The translations under genes were made by a program, and so were the position numbers. Shown one piece after another: positions 35,317 through 43,686 of a stretch of 64,000 nt of DNA. Each line of letters starts with the position of its first letter. The stretch's first letter is position 1. The notes under the pieces were generated by a model. That model had not been told where the DNA came from. It ran no database searches and saw nothing but the letters and a program-made list of their open reading frames with translations. Source of the stretch: Oxalicibacterium faecigallinarum. Lineage in GTDB: Bacteria > Pseudomonadota > Gammaproteobacteria > Burkholderiales > Burkholderiaceae_D. The stretch spans positions 62,001-126,000 of the forward strand of contig NZ_BMDI01000001.1 of NCBI RefSeq assembly GCF_014635705.1, given 5' to 3'.

Positions 35317-36870
35317 ATGAGTACTCCTTCGCACACAGCGCTGCCGCCGCTTTCCGGCACGCCACTCGTGATCGGCACGCTGGCCTTGTCGCTGGCGGTG
35401 TTCATGAATGTGCTGGATTCGTCCATTGCTAACGTCTCGATTCCGGCAATTTCCGGCGATCTCGGCGTATCGCCGCAGCAGGGCACTTGGGTCATCACCT
35501 CGTTTGCCGTATCGAACGCGATTTCGGTGCCGCTGACGGGCTGGCTGACGCAGCGCTTTGGTCAGGTACGCCTGTTCATCACGTCAATCATTCTGTTTGT
35601 GATCGCTTCGGCCTTGTGCGGACTGGCACCGAGTATCGAAATCCTGATCGCGGCGCGCATTATTCAGGGCGCCGTCGCTGGGCCGATGATTCCGCTGTCG
35701 CAGTCACTGATCCTGTCCAGTTATCCGCCGGAAAAAAGCGGCATGGCACTGGCCTTCTGGGGTATGACGACATTGGTGGCACCGATCATGGGGCCACTGC
35801 TTGGTGGCTGGATTTCGGATAACTACACGTGGCCGTGGATCTTCTATATCAATATTCCGATCGGCCTGTTTGCGGCATGGGCAACCCTGTCGATTTACAA
35901 GGCGCGTGAGTCACAGACGCGCAAACTGCCCATCGATAAAATTGGTCTGGCCTTGCTGGTGGTCTGGGTTGGCGCATTGCAACTGATGCTGGATAAGGGC
36001 AAGGAGCTCGACTGGTTCCATTCCGGCGAGATCGTGTTGCTGACAGCGGTGGCCGCCGTGGCGTTCGTCTTCTTCCTGATCTGGGAGCTGGGCGAGAAAC
36101 ATCCTGTTGTGGATTTGTCGCTTTTCAAGGGCCGCAATTTCAGCGCCGGGGTGATTGCGATTTCGGTCGCGTATGGTTTGTTCTTCGGCAGTCTGGTGAT
36201 TCTGCCGTTGTGGCTGCAAACGCAACTGTCTTACACCGCGACCGAGGCCGGTAAGGTGATGGCACCGGTCGGCATCTTTGCGATCATCCTGTCGCCGATT
36301 GTCGGCAAGATGCTGCCCAAGGTGGATGCGCGCTGGGTGGCGACGACGGCTTTCCTGATCTTTGCCTTGGTATTCCACATGCGATCACAGTTCACGCAGG
36401 AAGTGGATGTCATGACGCTGATGATTCCAACCGTGATTCAGGGCGCGGCGATGGCGATGTTCTTCATTCCATTGACGTCGATCATCCTGTCGGGGCTGTC
36501 GCCAGACAAGATTCCGGCTGCGGCAGGTTTGTCCAACTTCGTACGTATCATGTGCGGCGGTATCGGGACGTCGGTGATGTCGACCATGTGGGATAACCGT
36601 TCCATCCTTCATCATGCCCAGCTCGCCGAACATACGGGAGTGCACAATCCGGCCTTCACGCAGGCAGTGAACGGTCTGATGGCGCAAGGTATGTCGGAGC
36701 AGGCCGCATGGGCAGTGATTGATCGCAGCATGACGGTACAGGCGGGGACACTGGGCGCTACCGACATCTTCTGGATGTCTTCCATCATGTTCCTGATTTT
36801 GATCGGATTTATCTGGATGACCAAGCGTGGCAAGTCAGCCGCACCGGCCGATGCCGGCGGCGCACATTAA
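35317..36870 (+). CDS. emrB: EmrB-like MFS drug exporter (DHA2, 14 helices)
   Basis: The 517-residue product has about 14 membrane helices. DHA2 motifs are seen: FMNVLDSSIANVSIPAI (helix 1), WLTQRFGQVRLF (motif A) and GPLLGGWISDNYTWPWIFYINIPIG (motif C region). It uses the proton gradient to expel drugs, detergents or uncouplers through EmrA and the outer-membrane channel. Two bases separate it from emrA. Substrates cannot be predicted. Confidence 0.95.
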   Translation: MSTPSHTALPPLSGTPLVIGTLALSLAVFMNVLDSSIANVSIPAISGDLGVSPQQGTWVITSFAVSNAISVPLTGWLTQRFGQVRLFITSIILFVIASALCGLAPSIEILIAARIIQGAVAGPMIPLSQSLILSSYPPEKSGMALAFWGMTTLVAPIMGPLLGGWISDNYTWPWIFYINIPIGLFAAWATLSIYKARESQTRKLPIDKIGLALLVVWVGALQLMLDKGKELDWFHSGEIVLLTAVAAVAFVFFLIWELGEKHPVVDLSLFKGRNFSAGVIAISVAYGLFFGSLVILPLWLQTQLSYTATEAGKVMAPVGIFAIILSPIVGKMLPKVDARWVATTAFLIFALVFHMRSQFTQEVDVMTLMIPTVIQGAAMAMFFIPLTSIILSGLSPDKIPAAAGLSNFVRIMCGGIGTSVMSTMWDNRSILHHAQLAEHTGVHNPAFTQAVNGLMAQGMSEQAAWAVIDRSMTVQAGTLGATDIFWMSSIMFLILIGFIWMTKRGKSAAPADAGGAH

Positions 36871-36950
36871 GCAAGCAGTCAAGCAATCGCCGGGACGGTG
36901 GTCTATCATGCGGATTCTTCGCAAGATGGATCACCGTTTCTTTATCGTCT

Positions 36951-38135
36951 ATGTTTCAGAACCCTCATGCTCCTCGCTCGCTCGCCTTGTTTTGCAAGGT
37001 GGTCGATAACTATGGCGACATCGGCATTTGCTGGCGTCTGGCGCGACAACTGACGCATGAGCATGGTGTGGCGGTTACGTTGTGGGTGGATGATCTGCAC
37101 AGCTTTCAGCGTCTCTGCCCCGAAATCAGAACCGAATCAGAAGAGCAGAATGTGGCCGGTATCGCGGTACGTCACTGGCGCGATCAGGATGGCGTGTTCG
37201 CACCGCAGGACATTGCCGATATCGTCATCGAGTTCTTTGCCTGCGATATCCCGCCCGGTTATATCGAGGCAATGGCGCAGTGTGAGCCGCGCCCGGTCTG
37301 GTTCAATCTGGAAGGACTGACGGCAGAGGAATGGGTCGAGGGTTGTCACACCCTGCCTTCATCGCATCCGCAATTGCCGCTGACCAAACATTTCTTTTTT
37401 CCTGGATTTACGCCAAGAACGGGGGGCTTGTTGCATGAGTCCGGGCTGGAACACGAGCGTGCCGCCTTTCAGTCCGATACCGCGGCAAGGCAACACTTTT
37501 TAGACGGCTTGGGTTTGACGGCGGAAGAGAGGGCCGCACAGAAAATTTCCCTGTTCTGTTATCCGCATGCGCCGGTGGCTGATTTGCTGCATGTCTGGCA
37601 GGCGGGTGATACGCCCGTCTGTTGTCTGGTACCGGAAGGTGTGGCAAAAAAGGCAATCAGCGCTTTTCTTGAAATGCCCGCCACAGCAGGCGCAGTACGT
37701 ACGCGTGGCGCGCTGACTGTGCGTGTACTGCCGTTTATCCCGCAACCCGATTACGACCGCCTGTTGTGGTCGTGCGATCTTAATTTTGTGCGTGGTGAAG
37801 ATTCATGGGTACGTGCGCAATGGGCGGCACGTCCATTTGTCTGGCATATCTATCCGCAGGATGAAAACCTGCACCACAAGAAACTCAAGGCTTTCTTGCA
37901 GCGTTATGCTGAGAATATCGAGAGTCTGACAAGCCTGCCCTTGTGCTGGAACGGTGCCGCGCAAGCCGCTGATGGTTGGTCGGCGCTATGGCGTCAGTTC
38001 AATGCAGACGGTGAAAAAATCATGCAGCGTGCCTCGGCATGGCAGCAACAGATGTTGGAAAACGGTGATTTGACATCCAATTTATTGAAATTTGCCGATG
38101 CCTTGGTCGCGGAGCGCGACAAAAACCAAGTATAA
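36951..38135 (+). CDS. earP: EarP, EF-P arginine rhamnosyltransferase
   Basis: The 394-residue product begins PRSLALFCKVVDNYGDIGICWRLARQL, the characteristic EarP (formerly DUF2331) start. It also shows VIEFFACDIPPGYIEAMA and the C-terminal sugar-nucleotide site SWVRAQWAARPFVWHIYPQD. EarP transfers rhamnose from dTDP-L-rhamnose to Arg32 of EF-P, which activates EF-P at polyproline stalls. The target gene efp lies 107 bases downstream and does carry Arg32. The stop overlaps a perfect TATAAT. Confidence 0.95.
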   Translation: MFQNPHAPRSLALFCKVVDNYGDIGICWRLARQLTHEHGVAVTLWVDDLHSFQRLCPEIRTESEEQNVAGIAVRHWRDQDGVFAPQDIADIVIEFFACDIPPGYIEAMAQCEPRPVWFNLEGLTAEEWVEGCHTLPSSHPQLPLTKHFFFPGFTPRTGGLLHESGLEHERAAFQSDTAARQHFLDGLGLTAEERAAQKISLFCYPHAPVADLLHVWQAGDTPVCCLVPEGVAKKAISAFLEMPATAGAVRTRGALTVRVLPFIPQPDYDRLLWSCDLNFVRGEDSWVRAQWAARPFVWHIYPQDENLHHKKLKAFLQRYAENIESLTSLPLCWNGAAQAADGWSALWRQFNADGEKIMQRASAWQQQMLENGDLTSNLLKFADALVAERDKNQV

Positions 38136-38136
38136 T
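38131..38136 (+). promoter_or_regulatory. Candidate -10 box for efp
   Basis: TATAAT covers the earP stop codon, about 107 bases before the efp ATG. The matching -35 is poor, so this is a weak prediction. Confidence 0.35.
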
Positions 38137-38242
38137 GCGCGGTTAATCTACACCCCGTTTTCGATCAAACGCAGGCCTATGGCAGATTGGCCATGCAGCA
38201 GCGGATGATCTTTATGCAACCCAATTTTTACGTTTATTCCCT

Positions 38243-38818
38243 ATGAAATTTGCAAAAGAAATCCGCGTCGGCAACATCATCATGGTCGACGCCAAGCCAA
38301 TGATCGTGCTGCGTTCCGACGTTAACGGTTCGAGCCGTACAGGTTTCACCTACAAATGGAAGATGAAAAATCTTCTGACCAACAGCCCACTGGAAAACGT
38401 TTTCCGTGGTGACGACAAGTTCGACGTCGTGGTTCTGGACAAGAAGCCGGTTACCTATTCGTATTTTGCCGATCCGCTGTTTGTTTTCATGGATGAAGAA
38501 TACAACCAGTACGAAATCGAAGAAGAAAACCTGGGTGATGCACTGAACTACCTGAAAGACGGTATGGAATGTGAAGCCGTGTTCTACGACGGCAAGGCGA
38601 TTTCGGTTGAATTGCCAACCACCATTGCACGTCAGGTTGTTTACTCGGAGCCTGCAGTCAAGGGCAACACCTCCGGTAACGTACTGAAAGAAGCCAAGAT
38701 CGAAAACGCGATCGAAGCACATCAATGCACCGTTCAGGTTCCCCTGTTTGTGGATCAGGGCGATGTCATCGAAATCGATACCCGCACCAACGAATACAAA
38801 AAGATCGTTCGTAACTGA
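38243..38818 (+). CDS. efp: Elongation factor P
   Basis: The 191-residue product has the three-domain EF-P sequence. The first-domain loop reads [13 protein letters not shown], which places Arg at position 32, the rhamnosylation site of the EarP class; Lys-type species carry Lys34 instead. The C-terminal domain ends in [15 protein letters not shown], close to the usual EF-P signature. It relieves ribosome stalling at proline runs. A good bidirectional terminator follows. Confidence 0.97.
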   Translation: MKFAKEIRVGNIIMVDAKPMIVLRSDVNGSSRTGFTYKWKMKNLLTNSPLENVFRGDDKFDVVVLDKKPVTYSYFADPLFVFMDEEYNQYEIEEENLGDALNYLKDGMECEAVFYDGKAISVELPTTIARQVVYSEPAVKGNTSGNVLKEAKIENAIEAHQCTVQVPLFVDQGDVIEIDTRTNEYKKIVRN

Positions 38819-38834
38819 TCCGGGATTGCTCCAT

Positions 38835-38864
38835 AAAAAACGCTGCCAGAAGGCAGCGTTTTTT
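38835..38864. terminator. Terminator between efp and the M48 gene
   Basis: AACGCTGCC and GGCAGCGTT flank an AGAA loop, with A and T runs on either side. It can stop transcription from efp and from the minus-strand peptidase. Confidence 0.88.
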
Positions 38865-38907
38865 ATTTGCGGGACTGAAAAATAATGGCAAGCGCCGCAA
38901 CAGCTTT

Positions 38908-39897
38908 TTATTGTGCGCGTTGAATGCGTTCGATGCGTTCTGTGGTCGAGGGATGGCTGGATAGATAAGCGCCGGAAGGATCTTCACCGATCGCTTGCTT
39001 CAGTTTTTCAAAACCATGTGTCATTTGTGTAAGAGCGATACCGTTTTCCTTCAGCATGGCAATCGCGTAGTCGTCGGCTTCACGTTCGGCTTCCCGCGAA
39101 TAGTGCATGTCCAGCATCAGTGTCGGAATGTTGGCGACGACCGCAGAGGCATCGCCAAAGATCAGGGTGACAACTGCGCCCACTGCCGAGCTCTGGATCA
39201 GGCGGCGCATCAAATGTCGTTCGTGCAGATGGCCGAGCTCATGCGCCAGCACGCTGATCACCTGATCGTCGTTATCCATTAACTTGATCAATTCATCCGT
39301 CATGATGATCTGACCGGATGGCAGGGCAAAGGCGTTAGGGCCGATTCTGCTTTTGCGATAAACGATCGTGTACGCAGGTACACCTTCTTTCGGTGAACGC
39401 ATGGCAGCAAAACGCGCTGTCAACGCATCCTGTCTCGCGGCTGGCAGTTCGCTTGGCGCGAGAATGCGTTGATCGAGAAAATCCAGCATGCCGCTACCGA
39501 TGGAATGCTCGATGTTTTCGGGCAAGGCCTTGGCAGTCAGGCTGGCTGCGAGCGGCAATCCATATAAGTAGCCGATCACCAGTACAAAGGCTGTCAACGC
39601 CAGCGCCAGGATTGTGCCACGCCAGCTTTGCTGCGCGCGCACGATGACGGAGTCGCTGAATCCCGTGTCGTTGAGCATGTTCTCGAAGGCATCGGCATCT
39701 TCCACCTCGAAAACTGCCTCGTCCGGGAAAGTGACCTTGCGTTTTGCATGACGCGTCCGCTCGGACACGCGTAACAGGTCCAGTGCGCAATGGCGCTCCA
39801 CTTCACCGCTGATGGTCGCCAGGCCGTCGCTCACGCTGAGCGTGACACGATGGGCACGCGATGTCTTGCCGTCGTAGTAGATCCCTTGTATTGCCAT
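38908..39897 (-). CDS. M48 family zinc metallopeptidase, membrane-bound
   Basis: The 329-residue product has an N-terminal domain of about 90 residues (YYDGKTSRAHRVTLSVSDG). One membrane helix follows (about 94-116, GTILALALTAFVLVIGYLYG). The M48 catalytic domain has the zinc site HELGH at His219-His223, with Glu from REAEREADDYA as third ligand. Such proteins act in envelope quality control. It starts 29 bases past the stop of the DUF898 gene, likely co-transcribed. Confidence 0.9.
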   Translation of the reverse strand: MAIQGIYYDGKTSRAHRVTLSVSDGLATISGEVERHCALDLLRVSERTRHAKRKVTFPDEAVFEVEDADAFENMLNDTGFSDSVIVRAQQSWRGTILALALTAFVLVIGYLYGLPLAASLTAKALPENIEHSIGSGMLDFLDQRILAPSELPAARQDALTARFAAMRSPKEGVPAYTIVYRKSRIGPNAFALPSGQIIMTDELIKLMDNDDQVISVLAHELGHLHERHLMRRLIQSSAVGAVVTLIFGDASAVVANIPTLMLDMHYSREAEREADDYAIAMLKENGIALTQMTHGFEKLKQAIGEDPSGAYLSSHPSTTERIERIQRAQ

Positions 39898-39926
39898 GCC
39901 TTGTATGAACAGAATGGTAAAGCGGG

Positions 39927-41015
39927 TCAGAGGGAAAGATCGAAGTCGAGCAGATCAGCCATGCCTTCTCCGGTTGCCGAGACTTGTGCTTGCGTATTGG
40001 TGACAAATTCCTCAAGGCTGCCTGCCGGATGCAATGTCATGGACTCCACGCGATATTTGAGCATGCGGATCGTCGCAAACGGCATGAACAGACCCAACGT
40101 GCAGATAATGCCCAGCATATTGGTCAGAGTAATGAATACCATGCGCGGCCATTTCATTTCGCAGGTGAATTTGTGCGCGCCGAGTTGCGTGTTGTTCCAG
40201 ATCAGATTTTGTAGCAGTGTAAGGAAGATCGGAAAGAGTACGAACATCCAGACATACAACGCAAACAAAAAGGTGAAGAAGCCGGCAAGGCCGGCAGGGT
40301 CGCCAGTGCCGGGGCGCGCCATGCTGCTCAGAAACGCCCATAATCCGGCACCCAGCACGACCGAGATAGCCACAATGCCTGCGAGCCAGATCATGAAGAC
40401 CAGCAGATAGGCGCGATAAAAGCTGCTTGCCGTGGCATGGAAAGAGAAGTGCGTTGTACCGAAACGGCTTTCACTATGCTGAAATTGCTTCATGCGCTGA
40501 TGCGCGAAAGGCGCGGCCAGAAAAAGACTGAAGAAGGTCAGCAGTGGCCATAACAGGTAGACCTTGTACGTTTCCTTCATGGAGCCGCGGAAGCCGAAAC
40601 GAATGCTGCGATAGCTGGAGTTATATAGCTTGAACTGCAGACTTTTCCAGATCAGCCAAGGGCCGACAGCCATTACGGCAACCATCATCAATAGCGCAAG
40701 TACGCCTGATGTTCGCATCGCAATGTTGTAGATGACGATGAGAACAAACGCGACGATGCGTCCTTTCAGGATCGCGATCGGATTGCCGTGATACTCGAAG
40801 CTTGATCCGGCAACGGTACTGCTGCCGTAGAAATATTTGGTGCGTCTGACCTTGGCCCAGGCGGAATAGATGCCGAGTGTCACGATGGAGAGGAAAAGGT
40901 TGACGATCCAGATGCGGAAGTATTCACTTCCCGTGCCGTCAAACGCGAAGCGTTGGGGCACTTCGTCATGGGCTGCGTCCGCCGACGCAGGAAACAACGG
41001 CAGATGATCCGACAT
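39927..41015 (-). CDS. DUF898 (YjgN-like) multi-pass membrane protein
   Basis: The 362-residue product has six or more membrane helices. DUF898 signatures are FDGTGSEYFRIWIVNLFLSIVTLGIYSAWAKVRRTKYFYGSS and FEYHGNPIAILKGR, repeated in weaker form in the C-terminal half. No enzymatic motif is present, and the role of the family is unknown. It precedes the M48 peptidase in one direction. The 386 bases upstream, to the bactofilin start, hold only short direct and inverted repeats of ATTGCA/TGCAAT type and no gene. Confidence 0.87.
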   Translation of the reverse strand: MSDHLPLFPASADAAHDEVPQRFAFDGTGSEYFRIWIVNLFLSIVTLGIYSAWAKVRRTKYFYGSSTVAGSSFEYHGNPIAILKGRIVAFVLIVIYNIAMRTSGVLALLMMVAVMAVGPWLIWKSLQFKLYNSSYRSIRFGFRGSMKETYKVYLLWPLLTFFSLFLAAPFAHQRMKQFQHSESRFGTTHFSFHATASSFYRAYLLVFMIWLAGIVAISVVLGAGLWAFLSSMARPGTGDPAGLAGFFTFLFALYVWMFVLFPIFLTLLQNLIWNNTQLGAHKFTCEMKWPRMVFITLTNMLGIICTLGLFMPFATIRMLKYRVESMTLHPAGSLEEFVTNTQAQVSATGEGMADLLDFDLSL

Positions 41016-41401
41016 GGTTATTCCCTGAACAGTTTTATTTTTGTGGCAACAGCATCGCCGGATGAAAAGGTGCTGTCAAGTGCGAACGCCTTTCCGATTG
41101 CACAACCCTTTGTGTGATTCGCTGTGCAGGCACGCAGGGCTTGCCAGCGCTCGAACGACTTTTCTTCAGAAAAAATGTAACAGCGACGAACTTTTATGTT
41201 CGGTAACGCACAAAGACGCAAGGCTTTGCAAATTGTAAAAAATGCAATATTTCAACATTGCTTTTTACCATCATGCGATTGCATTGCTCGAGTGAAAAAC
41301 AGGTGGCCCGCAACGTCGTTACAACGCGATGCACAGTAGCAACTGTGAGCGTACCGAATTTGATTTTTACGTCATCGCGACAATTATTCTCAGGAGATTC
41401 C

Positions 41402-41950
41402 ATGCTTCGTTCCGACACGCTCTTCGGCAAACGTGACAACAACACCCCTAATCCTCCTCTCAGCACAACCAACTCCTCCGTACTCTCCGGTTCCAATGCC
41501 AATGGAGCAAATAGCGCCAGCAATGCATTCAACAAAAGCACCAATGCTCTCAACAGCAACCAGCAAGCACCCAGCACCAATGAAGTCGGCAGCAAGCTGA
41601 TCGTCGGTCCGAACATCAAGCTCAAAGGCGTCGAAATCACCGATTGCGACACGCTCGTGGTTGAAGGCTTTGTCGAGGCGACCATGGATTCGCGCGTGAT
41701 TCAGATTGCGAAGGAAGGCTCGTTCAAAGGGTCTGCTGGTATCGACATCGCGGAAATCCACGGCGAGTTTGATGGCGATCTGACGGTGCGCCAGAAGCTC
41801 GTGATTTACGCGACGGGCCGTGTTTCCGGCAAGATTCGCTACGGTCACGTGGTGATCGAAGAAGGTGGTCAATTGTCAGGCGATGTCCAGGTTGGGACTG
41901 GTGCCTCCCTGTCGCCACCGAAAATGGCAGCAGTTGCCAAGAACGGTTGA
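41402..41950 (+). CDS. Bactofilin (polymer-forming cytoskeletal protein)
   Basis: AGGAGA five bases before the ATG at 41402 sets the start, giving 182 residues. A disordered Asn/Ser-rich N-terminus (about 10-58) precedes the DUF583 beta-helix (about 60-165): SKLIVGPNIKLKGVEITDCDTLVVEGFVEA, and GSAGIDIAEIHGEFDGDLTV. Bactofilins form filaments that scaffold cell-wall enzymes, DNA or stalk machinery. No M23 peptidase partner is adjacent here. Downstream 170 bases are rich in hairpins. Confidence 0.9.
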   Translation: MLRSDTLFGKRDNNTPNPPLSTTNSSVLSGSNANGANSASNAFNKSTNALNSNQQAPSTNEVGSKLIVGPNIKLKGVEITDCDTLVVEGFVEATMDSRVIQIAKEGSFKGSAGIDIAEIHGEFDGDLTVRQKLVIYATGRVSGKIRYGHVVIEEGGQLSGDVQVGTGASLSPPKMAAVAKNG

Positions 41951-41979
41951 TTGACTGCTGTAAGGTAGGAGAGCAGTTC

Positions 41980-42022
41980 AGATTTTCCATTGATACCGTT
42001 GGTGCGGTGTCAATGGAAATCT
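41980..42022 (+). terminator. Long hairpin after the bactofilin gene
   Basis: The left arm (41980-41998) and right arm (42005-42022) pair over about 18 positions with one bulged T and one G-T pair. The T tail is short (CTTTGC), so it may be a weak terminator or part of the purU leader. Confidence 0.55.
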
Positions 42023-42085
42023 TTGCGTGCATGTGCAGCCTTCAAAGGCGCATGATGATTCTCGATGGCATGCGAGAATAAGGCG

Positions 42086-42103
42086 TCGCCCGGTGGCGGG
42101 CGA
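42086..42103 (+). promoter_or_regulatory. Hairpin directly before the purU start
   Basis: TCGCCCG and CGGGCGA are perfect 7-base arms around GTGG, ending 11 bases before the purU ribosome site. ATTCTCG/CGAGAAT forms another hairpin just upstream (about 42058-42079). An attenuator-like role is possible. Confidence 0.4.
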
Positions 42104-42121
42104 TTCTTGATAAGGACCATC

Positions 42122-42985
42122 ATGCAACCGCAATACATTCTCAATCTGTCCTGCCTGGATCAGCGGGGTATTGTTCAACGCGTTTCCGGTTTTCTGGCCG
42201 ATCACGGCTGCAACATCATCGACTCTGCACAGTTTGGCGATCAGTCATCGCAACTGTTCTTCATGCGCGTCCATTTTTCGGGCGACGGGTCGATTGACGG
42301 GGATGGTTTGCGTAGCGGGTTTGCGGAGTTGGGCGATGCGCTGCAGATGACCTGGCAACTGCATGATGCACACAAGAAGCCGCGCGTGATGCTGATGGTT
42401 TCCAAGATCGGGCATTGTCTCAACGATCTCCTGTTCCGTTACAAGAGCGGTTTGTTGCCGGTCGAGATTCCGGCCATTGTTTCCAACCATGCTGATTTCT
42501 ATCAGCTGGCTGCCAGCTACAACATTCCGTTTCATCATCTGCCACTGGCGACGGGTGCGCCGGAGTCAGACAAGCGTGCGCAGGAAGAGCGCATTCTGGA
42601 AGTTGCCCATAACGCCGGTATCGATCTGGTTGTGCTGGCGCGCTACATGCAGATTCTGTCGCCACAGATGTGCAAGGCGCTGGAAGGCAAGGCGATCAAT
42701 ATCCATCACTCCTTCCTGCCTAGCTTTAAAGGTGCCAAGCCTTACTATCAGGCGCATGATCGTGGTGTAAAGCTGATCGGTGCGACGGCACACTTTGTGA
42801 CAGGTGATCTGGATGAAGGGCCGATCATCGAGCAGGATGTGGCGCGTGTTGATCATGCGATGGATCCGGCGACATTAACCGCCATCGGGCGTGATGTGGA
42901 GTGCGTGGTGCTGGCGCGGGCGGTCAAGTATTTTGTCGAGCACCGGATTTTGTTGAATGGGCATAAGACGGTGGTGTTTAAATAA
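42122..42985 (+). CDS. purU: Formyltetrahydrofolate deformylase
   Basis: The ATG at 42122, with AAGGA about 6 bases upstream, gives 287 residues. An N-terminal ACT domain (YILNLSCLDQRGIVQRVSGFL) is followed by the formyltransferase domain. Its active-site stretch contains NIHHSFLPSFKGAKPY and TAHFVTGDLDEGPIIEQD. PurU hydrolyses 10-formyl-THF to formate and THF and balances one-carbon pools with GlyA. Terminator follows at 43015. Confidence 0.96.
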   Translation: MQPQYILNLSCLDQRGIVQRVSGFLADHGCNIIDSAQFGDQSSQLFFMRVHFSGDGSIDGDGLRSGFAELGDALQMTWQLHDAHKKPRVMLMVSKIGHCLNDLLFRYKSGLLPVEIPAIVSNHADFYQLAASYNIPFHHLPLATGAPESDKRAQEERILEVAHNAGIDLVVLARYMQILSPQMCKALEGKAINIHHSFLPSFKGAKPYYQAHDRGVKLIGATAHFVTGDLDEGPIIEQDVARVDHAMDPATLTAIGRDVECVVLARAVKYFVEHRILLNGHKTVVFK

Positions 42986-43014
42986 GGCTGTCTTGGTTGT
43001 TCGTGCGTAAAAAT

Positions 43015-43038
43015 GCCGCTCTCTGTAGCGGCTTTTTT
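43015..43038 (+). terminator. Terminator after purU
   Basis: GCCGCT and AGCGGC flank a 6-base loop, then TTTTTT. Confidence 0.85.
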
Positions 43039-43087
43039 ATTGCTGGCTTCGTTTGTTTGATGCTGATGAGGTGGGTTCTTCGGACAG

Positions 43088-43296
43088 GCTTGCCGGGGGT
43101 AGCCCGGCGGCTACTCACTTTTCTTGTCTCGCCAAGAAAAGTAAGCAAAAGAAGGCGACCGCAAAGTCGCTGCCCTTCGGGTTCCCAGTGCTGCAACGCA
43201 AGAAATGGGAAATGCCCGCAACTCGCTACGCTCAGACATCGGGCATTTCTGATCCATTTCTCGCATTGCATCACTGGCAGCGCCAAAGCGGAATTG
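43088..43296 (+). repeat. Dispersed repeat, copy A
   Basis: This roughly 200-base copy and copy B (43385-43585) are diverged inverted repeats of one another. Shared landmarks, in order, are a GCCGGGG/GCCCGGC dyad, CTACTCACTTTTCTTG, GCCAAGAAAAGTAAGC, GGCGACCGC, CCCTTCGGG, AACTCGCTACGCTCA and TTTCTGATCC. Translated pieces also match copy B, but in two frames, which suggests a frameshifted or non-coding relic. I see no other copy in the window. Confidence 0.75.
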
Positions 43297-43384
43297 GCAG
43301 TTCTTTATATTTGAGATTAAATTGGTTTTAAAGGGGGTAGCCAATAGACGCCCATTCAAAATGTCGCACTATGTGGGTATTACT

Positions 43385-43585
43385 TCCGCTTGTACGCAGC
43401 CGATGATGCTTTCTCCAAATTGGATCAGAAACGAACGTTGTTTGAGCGAAGCGAGTTTCGTTCGTTTCCCGATTTGGAGACAGTAGCAGCGGGCACCCGA
43501 AGGGCTGTGTACCGCGGTCGCTTTTCTTTGCTTACTTTCTTTGGCGAAGCAAAGAAAGTGAGTGGTCGCCGGGCCACCCCGGCAA
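43385..43585 (-). repeat. Dispersed repeat, copy B (inverted to copy A)
   Basis: Read on the minus strand it carries the same ordered landmarks as copy A: GCCGGGGTGGCCCGGC, ACTCACTTTCTTTGC, GCCAAAGAAAGTAAGC, GCGACCGC, CCCTTCGGG, AACTCGCTTCGCTCA and TTTCTGATCC. A continuous minus-strand frame (within 43369-43653) reads SKQRKATAVHSPSG and KQRSFLIQFGESIIG. It lacks a clear ribosome site, so it is listed as a repeat, not a gene. Confidence 0.75.
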
Positions 43586-43639
43586 ACACATTTAATCGTA
43601 TCGCTGCCGGTATTCATACCAACCGTAGTATCCAAAAAC

Positions 43640-43669
43640 AAAAGAGCACGCATGAAAGCGTGCTCTTTT
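43640..43669 (-). terminator. Terminator after the carboxylesterase gene
   Basis: AAAAGAGCACGC and GCGTGCTCTTTT are perfect arms with a 6-base loop, 17 bases past the stop on the minus strand. Confidence 0.85.
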
Positions 43670-43686
43670 ATGGGAGAAAGTCTGGA

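Noticed and set aside
41951-42121. 6S RNA or other known small RNA upstream of purU
   Set aside because: The stems are separate hairpins; there is no single long hairpin with a central bubble as in 6S RNA.
43369-43653. 94-codon frame with SKQRKATAV as a gene
   Set aside because: It lies inside a diverged repeat, lacks a good ribosome site, and its counterpart in copy A is broken into two frames. It is kept as a repeat.
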